Shown here in pieces: positions 9,080 to 17,905 of a stretch of DNA of 64,000 nucleotides (positions are counted from its first letter, which is position 1; every line of letters begins with the position of its first letter). Origin of the DNA: Fodinibius salsisoli (lineage in GTDB: Bacteria; Bacteroidota; Rhodothermia; Balneolales; Balneolaceae); contig NZ_JAGGJA010000011.1 of NCBI RefSeq assembly GCF_026229185.1, positions 62,001 through 126,000 on the forward strand. The letters are read 5' to 3'. The notes beneath the pieces are model-generated. The model did not search any database and was not told where the DNA came from. It saw only the letters and a list, made by a program, of their open reading frames with translations. The translations under genes were made by a program, and so were the position numbers.

Positions 9080-9588
9080 AATCCCTTTTCCTTATTTATT
9101 TGATGTTCTATTGATAACAATTTATGAAAGTCAGGTTTAATTCTGCCTAGCTTTACAATCGGTTCAGATAAAGTAATAGTACCAACCAGTACATTAGTTC
9201 TTGGTCTCAGTTCCATGATCAATGGTTGAGTCTCTGCAAACAAGAAAAAACTACATTGTACCCCAACGACCCCCAATACAAATCATGCAGAATTATGTAT
9301 TGTTACCTCTTTGGCAATAATTGAAACTTTCGCTGCCTGCATGAGCTTTATTATCGTATTGAATGCATGATAAAGGGAACGACCTCTTCTTCAGTACCTT
9401 CGTTGGTAGAATGACCAGCAATATTACCGGCTTTATGGTTAAGAGTCCGGCCTTCAAGCGAAATATGGGAACCACTCAAACCTTCAATTTATTACCAGCA
9501 TAGGTTTTATCGGTTTTCTTCATTATTGTCATCATATTAGTCTCTCTTTTCGTGATGAGTTTTTAGATAAAGCACATCAATTGGAAAT
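9080..9588. other. Gene-poor gap between collagen-like genes with broken coding-like sequence
   Basis: There is no intact gene. On the minus strand, a start-like segment (MKKTDKTYAGNKLK, from 9523) runs into a stop at 9477. The neighbouring frame continues with a polar, protein-like stretch (GLSGSHISLEGRTLNHKAG) to a stop at 9351. This looks like a small gene broken by a frameshift. The segment nearer 9080-9276 is open in one minus frame but shows no recognisable domain. Confidence 0.35.
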
Positions 9589-10533
9589 TTAATCTCGAAT
9601 CCCAAAGTATTTTTTAGTTTGCTGGTAGTTTTTCAAATTTATTGGCAGGCTGTTTGTATTAGTACTGACACTTATATTTTCAAAGCCTGGGATAAGTACA
9701 TAGCGAAAAGAATTGCGTTCAGCATTATAGTCCTCAGGATCCAAATCTTCGGTGAATGATCGTATTTGAATATAAACCTTGTCAAAATAAACATGTGAGC
9801 GATATACATGTGATACCTCTCCATTAGAAATATCACGAACAGTTAGAGGTAATTGGTAAACTACACCAATATCTCTATATGGCGTACTTCTGCGATAAGC
9901 TAATACGACCCCAGTCTCCTTAAATTCGTTTGTTAACCTACTTTCAGTTATTATCATTCTCTTGAGTCGTGGGCGGTCAACACTCCAATCCGGTTCAAAC
10001 CATGTGGTATACATAACGTTCGTCTTAGCCTGCATATTGAGAGGAACTCCCCATCCACTGTCCGTTTTAGGACCATACAACTCAAAGCTGGATTTATTCA
10101 AATAAAAGTCATCTGTGTTTCCGAGTGATTCTGCAGGCGCCCCGCTTCCTGAGTATATCTGACTTCCATCTTTACCGTCTGCTCCATCTTGTCCATCTGC
10201 ACCGTCCTCTCCATCCTGGCCATCTTCTCCCGGCGGGCCCTGCAGGCTGAAAGGCACGCCCCAACCATCCTGTGTTTTGGGACCATACATTTCTGCGGCT
10301 GTGGTATTAAGGTAGAAGTCTCCCAATTTACCGATATCTTCACCTGGAGTACCGCTACCGGCATGAATAATGCTGCCATCTTCGCCGGCCGGGCCTATAG
10401 GCCCCTCCTCACCTTCGGGACCTTGAGGCCCCTGGTCGCCGGTCGGACCTTTGCAACCGATCAAAATTATACCGAAAGCCAATAGTAGTGTCAGAAGCAA
10501 CAGGTGTGCCTTTTTTATAGGTGTATTCATCAT
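9589..10533 (-). CDS. Collagen-like repeat lipoprotein (copy 2)
   Basis: A 314-residue paralogue of the protein encoded at 8165-9079. The signal peptide ends at ILIGC, followed by Gly-X-Y triplets (GPTGDQGPQGPEGEEGPIG). Two GDFYLN...GPK...GWGVP modules follow, separated by a longer Gly-X-Y run (GPPGEDGQDGEDGADGQDG). The C-terminal domain of about 140 residues differs from that of copy 1, although both end in a similar Tyr-Phe-Gly segment. The shared stalk with different heads suggests duplication followed by head diversification. It is probably a surface-exposed lipoprotein of unknown ligand. The upstream gap to the TIG/TolB-like lipoprotein is only 117 bases, so co-transcription is possible. 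Confidence 0.75.
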   Translation of the reverse strand: MMNTPIKKAHLLLLTLLLAFGIILIGCKGPTGDQGPQGPEGEEGPIGPAGEDGSIIHAGSGTPGEDIGKLGDFYLNTTAAEMYGPKTQDGWGVPFSLQGPPGEDGQDGEDGADGQDGADGKDGSQIYSGSGAPAESLGNTDDFYLNKSSFELYGPKTDSGWGVPLNMQAKTNVMYTTWFEPDWSVDRPRLKRMIITESRLTNEFKETGVVLAYRRSTPYRDIGVVYQLPLTVRDISNGEVSHVYRSHVYFDKVYIQIRSFTEDLDPEDYNAERNSFRYVLIPGFENISVSTNTNSLPINLKNYQQTKKYFGIRD

Positions 10534-10650
10534 TATTGATCTTTGCGTTGTCTATTTTGTTAGTGTCTCTCTCTATTACTTTTATTCTTTGCTATCTTTA
10601 AGTAGAGATATCTTTCTTTTACCAGTCTATTAAGAACCTATGGTATAATT

Positions 10651-11802
10651 CTATTCTACCGGGCTCCAGACAGGACTATAATCATATAGTTCGGTATTCT
10701 GGGTGATATTTAAAGCTGGGGAAGTATTGCCGGTATTAATGACGTAAATATCCGGATCCCCGTCTCTTAGACTAAAGAAGGCCAACTGAGAACCATCCGG
10801 AGACCACGATGGAGCTCCATTACGGCCAGTTGCAATGGTTACCGGTCGCCTGTTGTCGCCATTTTCATCAATGATTATGATCTGCTCTTCGGTATTACGA
10901 ACAAAGGCTATTTGGGTACCATCGGGTGACCACACCGGAGTGTTTTCCTCATCCTTAGTATTGGTCAGTTGCTGAACGGATGTTCCTTCAGGGTCCACTA
11001 TATAGAGGTCTCTTCTTCCGTTGCTATCACGGGTGAAGAGAATCTTTTCGCCATCCGGCGACCAATCAGGATATAGTTCTTTATTCGGATCGTCTGTAAT
11101 CTTCGTTTGCTCCGATCCATCGGCATTCATCACATAAAGATCATAATCTCCATCGCGATTACTTTGAAAGACAATCTGATTACCATCGGGCGACCAGGAA
11201 GGATGACTGTTTTTGCCGCCCCCTTCGGTCAACTGAACCGGATTGGAACCATTGGCATTGATAACCCAAATATTACGTTCGTCTCCCATCCGAGTACGAT
11301 AAGCAATATATTTTCCATCTGGTGAAATGGCATGATAAGCTTCAGACTCATCGTTCTCCGTTATTTGTATCATGTTTGAACCATCCGGATTAATCGCAAA
11401 CAGATCCCAGCTATCATCCTTCCTACTTCGAAACACAATTTTATTCTTTAGTATTGCTTCTACCGTAAAGTTTGGGCCTGTTGCTGTTTTTCCATTGATG
11501 GAAACAGCTATAGGACCCGTTGTGGCTCCTTCTGGTACTACGGCTATCAATTGTTCTTCAGTAGCTGATATTACCTCTGCCTCTACCTGATTGAATGTTA
11601 CACTGTTTTCAGAAGCCGTAGCGTTGTATCCATTTCCAGTGACTACAACTTCGGTGCCAGCTGGACCTTTGATAGGATTAACAGAAATGACTTCCGGTGC
11701 TGACGTACTGCCACCCGAACTATTTTTACAACCAAAGGAAAAAGCCAGTAGTATTATCACAGCTGATATATTAGACATGATGTGATAGTATCGATTTTCC
11801 AT
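10651..11802 (-). CDS. TIG-domain/TolB-like beta-propeller lipoprotein
   Basis: A 383-residue predicted lipoprotein (signal ending LAFSFGC). After a Ser/Gly linker comes one IPT/TIG immunoglobulin-like domain (about residues 36-115: PEVISVNPIKGPAGTEVVVTG). It is followed by about six TolB-type PD40 propeller blades, each with the pattern SPDGKYIAY/WSPDGNQIVFQSNRDGDYDLYVMNADGS. The propeller resembles the protein-binding domain of TolB, but this is not TolB itself: it lacks the N-terminal TolB domain and is a lipoprotein. It is likely a surface or periplasmic scaffold. The translation start may be the Met at residue 9. It is divergent from the ECF sigma factor at 11935. Confidence 0.85.
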   Translation of the reverse strand: MENRYYHIMSNISAVIILLAFSFGCKNSSGGSTSAPEVISVNPIKGPAGTEVVVTGNGYNATASENSVTFNQVEAEVISATEEQLIAVVPEGATTGPIAVSINGKTATGPNFTVEAILKNKIVFRSRKDDSWDLFAINPDGSNMIQITENDESEAYHAISPDGKYIAYRTRMGDERNIWVINANGSNPVQLTEGGGKNSHPSWSPDGNQIVFQSNRDGDYDLYVMNADGSEQTKITDDPNKELYPDWSPDGEKILFTRDSNGRRDLYIVDPEGTSVQQLTNTKDEENTPVWSPDGTQIAFVRNTEEQIIIIDENGDNRRPVTIATGRNGAPSWSPDGSQLAFFSLRDGDPDIYVINTGNTSPALNITQNTELYDYSPVWSPVE

Positions 11803-11934
11803 AGCAAGCCTTAATTAGATGATTTAACTCTCCTTCTATTTACTAAGCGTATAGTTCATTTAAATAGTGACAAATCAGTCAAAAAAATCTGTATATTAGC
11901 TATAAATTATCTTAAGCGTGATTAATGGAAGCTG

Positions 11935-12489
11935 ATGAGGGACGACATTACCCAGTTACTTATCGAGTTTAAAGATGGCTCGCGGAAAGCCTACAACCAA
12001 CTTTTCCCGTTAGTCTATAACCGTCTGAAGCAAATTGCCGGGCGAGAATTGGCACGCGAGGATAAGGGGCATACCTACTCTCAAACTGACTTGGTTCATG
12101 AGGGGTACTTCCGACTCATCAACCAAAACAAGGTAAAATGGCAGGATAGGGCCCACTTTTATGCTATTGCTGCAAAGTCAATGCGCAGAATACTTATTGA
12201 CCATGCCCGTAAAAAACGAGCTCAAAAACGTGGTGGTGATAAACGAGCTCAGACATTTATTGATGAAATAATGAATATTGATAAACAGGCTGAAGAACTC
12301 ATCAATATTGATGAGGCCCTGGACAGGCTGGCCGCCCTGGATGAAAGAATGGCCAAAGTGGTTGAGTTCCGATATTTCGGAGAAATGACGTTTGAGGATA
12401 TTGCTGAAGTAATGGATCTGTCTGCCAGAACAATAAAAAGAGATTGGGCCCAGGCCCGAGGCTGGCTATATAAAGAACTGAGAGGATAA
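11935..12489 (+). CDS. ECF-type RNA polymerase sigma factor, kinase-linked subgroup
   Basis: A 184-residue sigma factor with regions 2 and 4. The sequence fits the Sigma70_ECF subgroup often encoded next to Ser/Thr kinases (ECF43-like): SQTDLVHEGYFRL in region 2, RAHFYAIAAKSMRRILIDHARKKRAQKRGG, and a region-4 helix-turn-helix (MTFEDIAEVMDLSARTIKRDW). The acidic region 2.2 motif usual in ECF sigmas is absent and replaced by a Thr-Asp-Leu-Val-His-Glu sequence with Thr51. In the related Vibrio EcfP/PknT pair (known family), the sigma factor is activated by phosphorylation in region 2. The kinase gene follows on the same strand, and no anti-sigma gene is visible. Control by that kinase is inference. 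Confidence 0.9.
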   Translation: MRDDITQLLIEFKDGSRKAYNQLFPLVYNRLKQIAGRELAREDKGHTYSQTDLVHEGYFRLINQNKVKWQDRAHFYAIAAKSMRRILIDHARKKRAQKRGGDKRAQTFIDEIMNIDKQAEELINIDEALDRLAALDERMAKVVEFRYFGEMTFEDIAEVMDLSARTIKRDWAQARGWLYKELRG

Positions 12490-12548
12490 GCCTGTCTTTA
12501 CGACTCCAACAATTCGTAAGCTACCTTGATTTTTTAAGTCGCCACTGA

Positions 12549-12609
12549 TAATGCTAAAAAGTCGACCAGCGTTAAATGTCTGCAATGCATCATTCGACTC
12601 TTAGCATTA
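12549..12609. repeat. Long inverted repeat between sigma factor and kinase genes
   Basis: Left arm TAATGCTAAAAAGTCGA (12549-12565) and right arm TCGACTCTTAGCATTA (12594-12609) pair almost completely, with one bulge or mismatch, around a 28-base loop. The repeat lies in the gap between the sigma stop and the kinase start. It encloses an upstream in-frame ATG at 12576 and precedes the better start at 12651. No T-run follows, so it looks more like a translational or processing element than a terminator. Confidence 0.65.
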
Positions 12610-12650
12610 AAATTTATAATATAAGAAAAGCTTTTAGTAATGATGGGATT

Positions 12651-15029
12651 ATGGATCAAAAAGAGTGGGTGCAAATAAAGGAAATTGTAGGGCAAGCCCT
12701 TTCTTTAGAAGCTGACTCTCGTGATAGCTATATCCAGGAGGCTTGTGAAGGGAATGAATTATTACAAGCCCGGGTACAAGAACAGCTCCGATCTATTGCT
12801 CAATCTGAGAAAGAGAACTTTCTTGAGGACATAGGCTCAAAAAAAGGAGCGTTTATAGCGGATCTTAGTAATCGATGGACTTCAACTGACCCTGACAAAT
12901 TAATCGGCCGACAAATTGGTCCCTATGAAATCACCCGCCTTATAGGTGAAGGCGGCATGGGAGTGGTTTATAGAGCCAGTCGTATCGATGGTGCTTTTGA
13001 CCAGCATGTTGCAATAAAATTGATAAAAAAGGGAGTTGTATCAAAAGCAACCATCGAGCGATTTCACACAGAACGTGCGATCCTTGCTCGACTTCAACAT
13101 CCACATATTGCTCAACTCTATGATGGAGGGTTAACACCTGAGGGAATTCCATATTTAATAATGGAATTCATTGATGGAGTTCCTATCGACCAATGGTTGG
13201 ATGAACATCAGAGTACTACTGCAGAACGATTAGCCCTTTTTCAAGATGTATGCCAGGTTGTTCAATATGCTCATAACAACATGATTATTCACCGAGACCT
13301 GAAACCTCAAAATATTTTGGTTGATAAACAAGGCCATGTTAAAATTCTGGATTTTGGTATTGCTAAATTGCTTAAACAGAATCATTCTGATGATTCTAAC
13401 CAAGAGACTCTTCCCAATAATAGATTCTGGACCCCTTATTATGCTGCACCAGAGCAATTTTCCGGTCTATCGACAAGCGTAGCAACAGATATATATGCCC
13501 TTGGCTCCTTGTTATATTTACTCTTGTCTGGAACCAAGCCCTATAATTTCGACAGTAAATCCATCCATGAAATTGAAGCTATCATTAAGGTAAATGATCC
13601 AGAATGTCCCAGTAATATGATAGCAGATTCGTACCCTGAAAAAAGCAAAATCCAGAAAAAGCTCCGGGGAGATTTGGATGCACTAATCTTAAAAGCCATG
13701 CACCGTCAACCTCAGCACCGATATCGTTCGGTAGGCCGTTTATTGGATGATTTACAACGGTATGAATCAGGGTTGCCTCTGAAAGCCCGAAAAAGTACGT
13801 TTTTATACCGGGCAGTTAAATTTGGTAAACGTCATGCCGTTGGGGTCTTAATTTTCTTAATGTTTTGTAGCACAGTCATCTATTATTCTCATCAGTTAAA
13901 GCAAGAAAGAGACCACGCTCAATTAGAATCAAAGAAGGCACAAGAAGTAACCAAACTTATTACCAATCTCTTTCAGGCTTCAGACCCTAACTATGCTGAT
14001 GGGGCTGTAATTACAGCTCATGATTTGTTAGACAAAGGAGCTTTCCAAGTTCAAAAGATGACTAACCAGCCCCTTATTCAGGCTGATATGCTGCTTACTA
14101 TCGGCCAGATGTATCAAAACCTGGGAGACTATGAAAGAAGTAAGCCCCTTTTTAAGCAGGCTTATGAAATCAATCAGCATCAGTATGGGTTAAAAGATCC
14201 TCGTACTCTCCAAACCCTGGTGGCACTGCTTGGCAGTTATCATTTTTTAAAAGAAAAGGCTCAAGCTGAACTCCTTTTTGATAAGATCCAGGAAGAAAAC
14301 CTATTAGAGGTAATCCCCGACAATATCCAAATGGTCTTTTTACTTAATGAACGGGGGCTGATGGACCTAAGAGAAGGAAAATTTGGTTCTGCAGAAATTT
14401 GGCATCAAACAGCCTTAGAGCGGTATAAACAATTGCCTGAGGAAGAAAAGGATAAAGTATTTAAATCTTTATTGCTGAACAATATCGGATTTTCTCTTGA
14501 AAACAGGGCCCAATATGAAAGGGCATTATCCTATTACCGAAAATCAAGAGCAACTGTGGTTTCTGAAGTTGGCGAGCATCATACAATGTCCGCCGTGGCT
14601 TTTGGTAGCTTGAGCCGTGCGTATCGAGGATTAAATGTGATGGATAGTGCTAAATTTTATAACGAAAAGACGCTAAATATGAGACTGAATCTGCTTGGAG
14701 AGCAACACGAACAAGTTGCCGATAGCTATTTAAATGCGGCCCTCATAGCAAGGAAAGAAAAGAAATTTACCACTTCGGAAGAACTCTTTAAGCAGGCTAA
14801 ACAAATATATTCACATACACTCTCAGACAGCAGTCGTTTTGTTGGGAAGCTCCAAATGGAGATGGGGCTTTTATACTTAATACAGAGAGACACCATCAAC
14901 GCTCGACAATGCCTTAAAAAAAGTACTAAAATTCTTACCTCCACCCTTTCTGTTGACCACCCATGGATAAAACAGAACCAAAGGCTCCAGAATGCCATCA
15001 GGAAAGCATCAGGCAAGGCTTTAAATTAG
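12651..15029 (+). CDS. Membrane Ser/Thr protein kinase with TPR sensor domain
   Basis: Hanks-type kinase. It begins with the helical leader common in this family (MDQKEWVQIKEIVGQALSLE), which is why I start at 12651 rather than at the in-frame ATG at 12576 inside a hairpin. The glycine loop (IGEGGMGVVY) is near residue 100, the Lys of VAIKLIKKG near 123, and HRDLKPQN, DFGIAKLL and the APE-like AAPEQF follow. All catalytic residues appear intact. A single membrane span (GVLIFLMFCSTVIYY) follows the kinase domain. The C-terminal half is a TPR array (for example LLTIGQMYQNLGDYERSKPL), predicted outside the cytoplasm. Its partner is probably the ECF sigma factor encoded just upstream. Confidence 0.93.
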   Translation: MDQKEWVQIKEIVGQALSLEADSRDSYIQEACEGNELLQARVQEQLRSIAQSEKENFLEDIGSKKGAFIADLSNRWTSTDPDKLIGRQIGPYEITRLIGEGGMGVVYRASRIDGAFDQHVAIKLIKKGVVSKATIERFHTERAILARLQHPHIAQLYDGGLTPEGIPYLIMEFIDGVPIDQWLDEHQSTTAERLALFQDVCQVVQYAHNNMIIHRDLKPQNILVDKQGHVKILDFGIAKLLKQNHSDDSNQETLPNNRFWTPYYAAPEQFSGLSTSVATDIYALGSLLYLLLSGTKPYNFDSKSIHEIEAIIKVNDPECPSNMIADSYPEKSKIQKKLRGDLDALILKAMHRQPQHRYRSVGRLLDDLQRYESGLPLKARKSTFLYRAVKFGKRHAVGVLIFLMFCSTVIYYSHQLKQERDHAQLESKKAQEVTKLITNLFQASDPNYADGAVITAHDLLDKGAFQVQKMTNQPLIQADMLLTIGQMYQNLGDYERSKPLFKQAYEINQHQYGLKDPRTLQTLVALLGSYHFLKEKAQAELLFDKIQEENLLEVIPDNIQMVFLLNERGLMDLREGKFGSAEIWHQTALERYKQLPEEEKDKVFKSLLLNNIGFSLENRAQYERALSYYRKSRATVVSEVGEHHTMSAVAFGSLSRAYRGLNVMDSAKFYNEKTLNMRLNLLGEQHEQVADSYLNAALIARKEKKFTTSEELFKQAKQIYSHTLSDSSRFVGKLQMEMGLLYLIQRDTINARQCLKKSTKILTSTLSVDHPWIKQNQRLQNAIRKASGKALN

Positions 15030-15236
15030 AAAAAGATACTAATATACACCGCTTTGCATCTGTTTTGTCCCTAAATAACAATTTCTAGAGATAATTTGAC
15101 CTACTTATCTAAAAAAATACGCATTTCTAATGTAATCAGGTAAAACAGTAGGTATTCTTTCATTAAGAGAGGTTTACTGTCAGCCGTTTTATCTGATAAA
15201 CACTCACAAATACCATCAACAAACTACTATTATCTC

Positions 15237-15734
15237 ATGAAGAAATTATTACTTTTTTCTTTGTCTATTTTCGGGTTACTCTTCATATTCAATACCTCAA
15301 GTCATGCTCAGGCATCCAGTGATTTCAAAGTTGGAGGCGGTATTATCTATGGATCAGAGGTTGAGGCCATTGGTATCCAGGCCGGAGCAAAATATGGTTT
15401 TACCGAGGAAATTAGCGGGGCCGCTGATTTTGCTATCTTCTTCCCAGAAAACTATGACTGGTGGGAACTCAATGCCAACGGTCATTACCACTTCTTGCAA
15501 GAGGATAATATCAGTGTCTATGGCTTGGCCGGACTTAATTACGCTACCATGTCTTTTAGTGCTGACCTTGGTGAATTTGGTACAGCTTCGGCATCAAATT
15601 CCGAAATCGGCCTAAACCTTGGCGGTGGTGCAGAGTTTGGATTAGACTTTGCCAACCTCTATACCGAGCTTAAATACATATTGGGTAATGCAGATCAGCT
15701 TGCTCTCTCAGCTGGACTTAGATTTGACATCTAA
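15237..15734 (+). CDS. Small outer-membrane beta-barrel protein (paralogue A)
   Basis: A 165-residue secreted protein with a signal peptide ending NTSSHAQ, followed by alternating aromatic/glycine strands and a C-terminal strand LALSAGLRFDI, as expected of an eight-stranded outer-membrane barrel (OmpW/OmpX-like size). It shares its signal peptide region and strand pattern with the 165-residue protein at 16652-17149, so the two are recent paralogues. It is followed by a strong terminator. No enzymatic residues are visible. It probably has a structural or stress-related role in the outer membrane. Confidence 0.8.
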   Translation: MKKLLLFSLSIFGLLFIFNTSSHAQASSDFKVGGGIIYGSEVEAIGIQAGAKYGFTEEISGAADFAIFFPENYDWWELNANGHYHFLQEDNISVYGLAGLNYATMSFSADLGEFGTASASNSEIGLNLGGGAEFGLDFANLYTELKYILGNADQLALSAGLRFDI

Positions 15735-15760
15735 CTTCTACTTGCTAACATAGCAAACAA

Positions 15761-15795
15761 AAAGGGTTCTCGAGTGAGAACCCTTTTTTATTTTT
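15761..15795 (+). terminator. Intrinsic terminator after barrel gene A
   Basis: An 11-bp perfect stem, AAAGGGTTCTC (15761-15771) and GAGAACCCTTT (15776-15786), with a four-base loop, followed by TTTATTTTT. It lies between convergent genes and could also stop the minus-strand sigma transcript, which has an A-rich flank on the other side. Confidence 0.9.
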
Positions 15796-15807
15796 CTTTC
15801 AAAAAAC

Positions 15808-16446
15808 CTAAAACCGATGGCGTTTATCCTTGAGACCTTTATACAGCATCTCCCGGGCCCGAAAGATATGAGCTTTCACGGTTCCCAGCGGTTTATCAAG
15901 AATTTCTGAAATTTCCTGGTAGCTTTTTTCTTCCATATGGCGTAGCTCTATCACTCGCCGATACTTCTTGGGGAGATCATCTATAGCCTGCCGTACCATC
16001 CTTTTGCGCTGTTTTCGTATCAGATCTCTATCGGTAGCGGCTGACTCATCCGGTAGCTGCATCTCCATTTCGCCGCTTTTGGTCTTTACCGGTTCATCAA
16101 TAGAGAGTGTTTGCAATTTCTTTTTCCGCAGATAATCGATGGTATGATTCGTAGCAATACGATAGAGCCAGGTGGAAAAAGCGTAGTTGGTATTATAGCT
16201 ATTTAGATTATCGAAGGCCTTAACAAAGGTCTCTTGCACTAAATCTTCAACCTGCTCCGGATCGTTAATCATTTTACGGATATGGAAATGCAGGGCCCGC
16301 TGGTATTTATTAACCAGCTTTTTGTAGGATTGCTCACTCCCACCCACCGCTTCTTTAACCAATACATCATCCTCTAAACTGCTTTCAGAAGCGTTCTCTC
16401 GAGGCGGATTGGATGTATGCGTATTGCTGCCGTTCGAATCAGACAT
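15808..16446 (-). CDS. ECF RNA polymerase sigma factor (RpoE-like)
   Basis: A 212-residue sigma factor. The first 30 residues are a Ser/Asn/Glu-rich, probably disordered tail (NGSNTHTSNPPRENASES). Region 2 has VEDLVQETFVKAFDNL and STWLYRIATNHTIDYLRKKK, and region 4 has LPKKYRRVIELRHMEEKSY and the helix-turn-helix EISEILDKPLGTVKAHIFRA. These are standard for extracytoplasmic-function sigma factors. No anti-sigma factor gene is adjacent. It lies between two paralogous outer-membrane barrel genes, which are candidate targets, but that is positional inference. Confidence 0.93.
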   Translation of the reverse strand: MSDSNGSNTHTSNPPRENASESSLEDDVLVKEAVGGSEQSYKKLVNKYQRALHFHIRKMINDPEQVEDLVQETFVKAFDNLNSYNTNYAFSTWLYRIATNHTIDYLRKKKLQTLSIDEPVKTKSGEMEMQLPDESAATDRDLIRKQRKRMVRQAIDDLPKKYRRVIELRHMEEKSYQEISEILDKPLGTVKAHIFRAREMLYKGLKDKRHRF

Positions 16447-16651
16447 TCCAGCGCTGTGCAGAAACTATGGTTTTGATTATGATGGACCGAAACTTACTGA
16501 ATGTGATACATTATTCCCATTCTAATTTTTTAATTCAAAAATAGCTTTTTATTATCATTACAGTGTAACACCAGATAATAAAATCCGATATAAGTACAGG
16601 TTCATCAAACCATTCATTAATAACTACCAACATTAAACACTTATTAAAACT

Positions 16652-17149
16652 ATGAAAAAAATAATATTTACAAGCTGTTTGTTATTCGGGTTACTATTAA
16701 CATTTAATACCTCCAGCCATGCTCAAGAGGGTCGTATCCAGGCAGGTCCCGGACTTGCTTATGGAGGAGAAGCAGAAAACCTCGGGATTTCATTAGATGG
16801 TTATTATACCATTAATGAAGAGTTTCGTGCAGGAGCAGCTTTTACTTATTTCTTTGCTAATGACTTATATAGCTCTTATGCTATCGATTTAAACGGAAAC
16901 TACATCTTCCACAATGAAGATGAACTCATGGCCTATGGAATAGCTGGATTAAATATTTTCACCTACAGCTGGGATTCTGATGTTGCAGGAGTCGATGATT
17001 CTGAGTCAGAAATTGGACTCAATCTTGGTGCTGGGTTAGAATATAATGTGGACTTTGCCAACCTGTTTGGTGAGCTAAAGTTTGCCGGACTTGGCAGTGA
17101 TGCGAATCAATTAGTTCTCGGTGCTGGTTTACGCTTTGACATCCAGTAG
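16652..17149 (+). CDS. Small outer-membrane beta-barrel protein (paralogue B)
   Basis: A 165-residue paralogue of the protein at 15237-15734, with a nearly identical signal peptide end (FNTSSHAQ), repeated aromatic strands and the terminal strand LVLGAGLRFDIQ. It carries the same SEIGLNLG and VDFANL segments as paralogue A. It is predicted to be an eight-stranded outer-membrane barrel. It has its own strong terminator and an AT-rich leader, so it is probably monocistronic. The sigma factor gene that lies between the two copies is divergent from this one. Confidence 0.8.
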   Translation: MKKIIFTSCLLFGLLLTFNTSSHAQEGRIQAGPGLAYGGEAENLGISLDGYYTINEEFRAGAAFTYFFANDLYSSYAIDLNGNYIFHNEDELMAYGIAGLNIFTYSWDSDVAGVDDSESEIGLNLGAGLEYNVDFANLFGELKFAGLGSDANQLVLGAGLRFDIQ

Positions 17150-17175
17150 GCTTTGACAGCTTACTATTTTCTTAT

Positions 17176-17209
17176 AAAGCCCCGATAATAATTTCGGGGC
17201 TTTTTATTT
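17176..17209 (+). terminator. Intrinsic terminator after barrel gene B
   Basis: Stem AAAGCCCCGA (17176-17185) with TCGGGGCTTT (17194-17203), loop of eight bases, then a T-rich tract. It lies directly downstream of the stop of the second barrel gene. Confidence 0.9.
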
Positions 17210-17362
17210 ATACTTACCTCTTTATGATATCTGGATTACTTCCATTTTCTTTTATACTCTGCTTCTATTTTTAAAAAAAATGTAAGGATTAACCTTTTAA
17301 AAGGTCTTACTAAACAGACGAGCTACTTATCACAGTAACTATCAAATAAATTTCAGAGAATT

Positions 17363-17881
17363 ATGAAGAAAATAATAGTTTACGGATGCTTAATTTTCGG
17401 GATCATCTTCGCAACTCATTTTCAAGCTAAAGCCCAAGGCTTTCAAGAGGGAGATGTGGCAGTAAATGCTGGTATCGGTCTTGCTACTACTTATTCAACT
17501 CCTGTAGCAGATCTAAATATGCCCTTTGGAGGTGGATTTGAGTATGGAATTGCAGATTTAACTCCAGGTCTCATAGGGGTTGGCGGTGAAATTGGATACG
17601 TATCTGGCGGGGATTTGGATATCTTCTATATCGGTGGTAAAGGTTCTTATCATTTTAATGAATTACTTGAGCTGGAAAATGATGATGTAGATCTCTATGG
17701 TGGAATAGGACTCTACTATAGAAACTTTAGTTACTCAGAAGATAATATTAATTTTGGAAATGATGTGGTAGCCAGCTTCCATTTAGGAGGACGATACTAT
17801 TTCGCTAATAACATTGGCGGTTATGCTGAAATTGGAAATAACTGGGCCTGGCTAAACATTGGGGCCGTAGTTAAGCTTTGA
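17363..17881 (+). CDS. Outer-membrane beta-barrel protein (third, diverged)
   Basis: A 172-residue secreted protein with a signal peptide ending HFQAKAQ and glycine/aromatic-rich alternating strands (VNAGIGLATTYS, YIGGKGSYHFNE, VDLYGGIGLYYRNF), ending in a hydrophobic strand (WLNIGAVVKL). The size and arrangement match the two preceding barrel proteins, but the sequence has diverged further. All three genes run in the same direction, each with a separate terminator, which points to independent regulation. Function is unknown beyond outer-membrane localisation. Confidence 0.78.
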   Translation: MKKIIVYGCLIFGIIFATHFQAKAQGFQEGDVAVNAGIGLATTYSTPVADLNMPFGGGFEYGIADLTPGLIGVGGEIGYVSGGDLDIFYIGGKGSYHFNELLELENDDVDLYGGIGLYYRNFSYSEDNINFGNDVVASFHLGGRYYFANNIGGYAEIGNNWAWLNIGAVVKL

Positions 17882-17905
17882 GCTGTACTACAAATTGAGT
17901 CATTC

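Noticed and set aside
9076-9276. 66-codon open frame upstream of collagen-like gene 1
   Set aside because: No domain, no plausible start context, and composition not clearly coding. It may belong to the broken sequence in the same gap.
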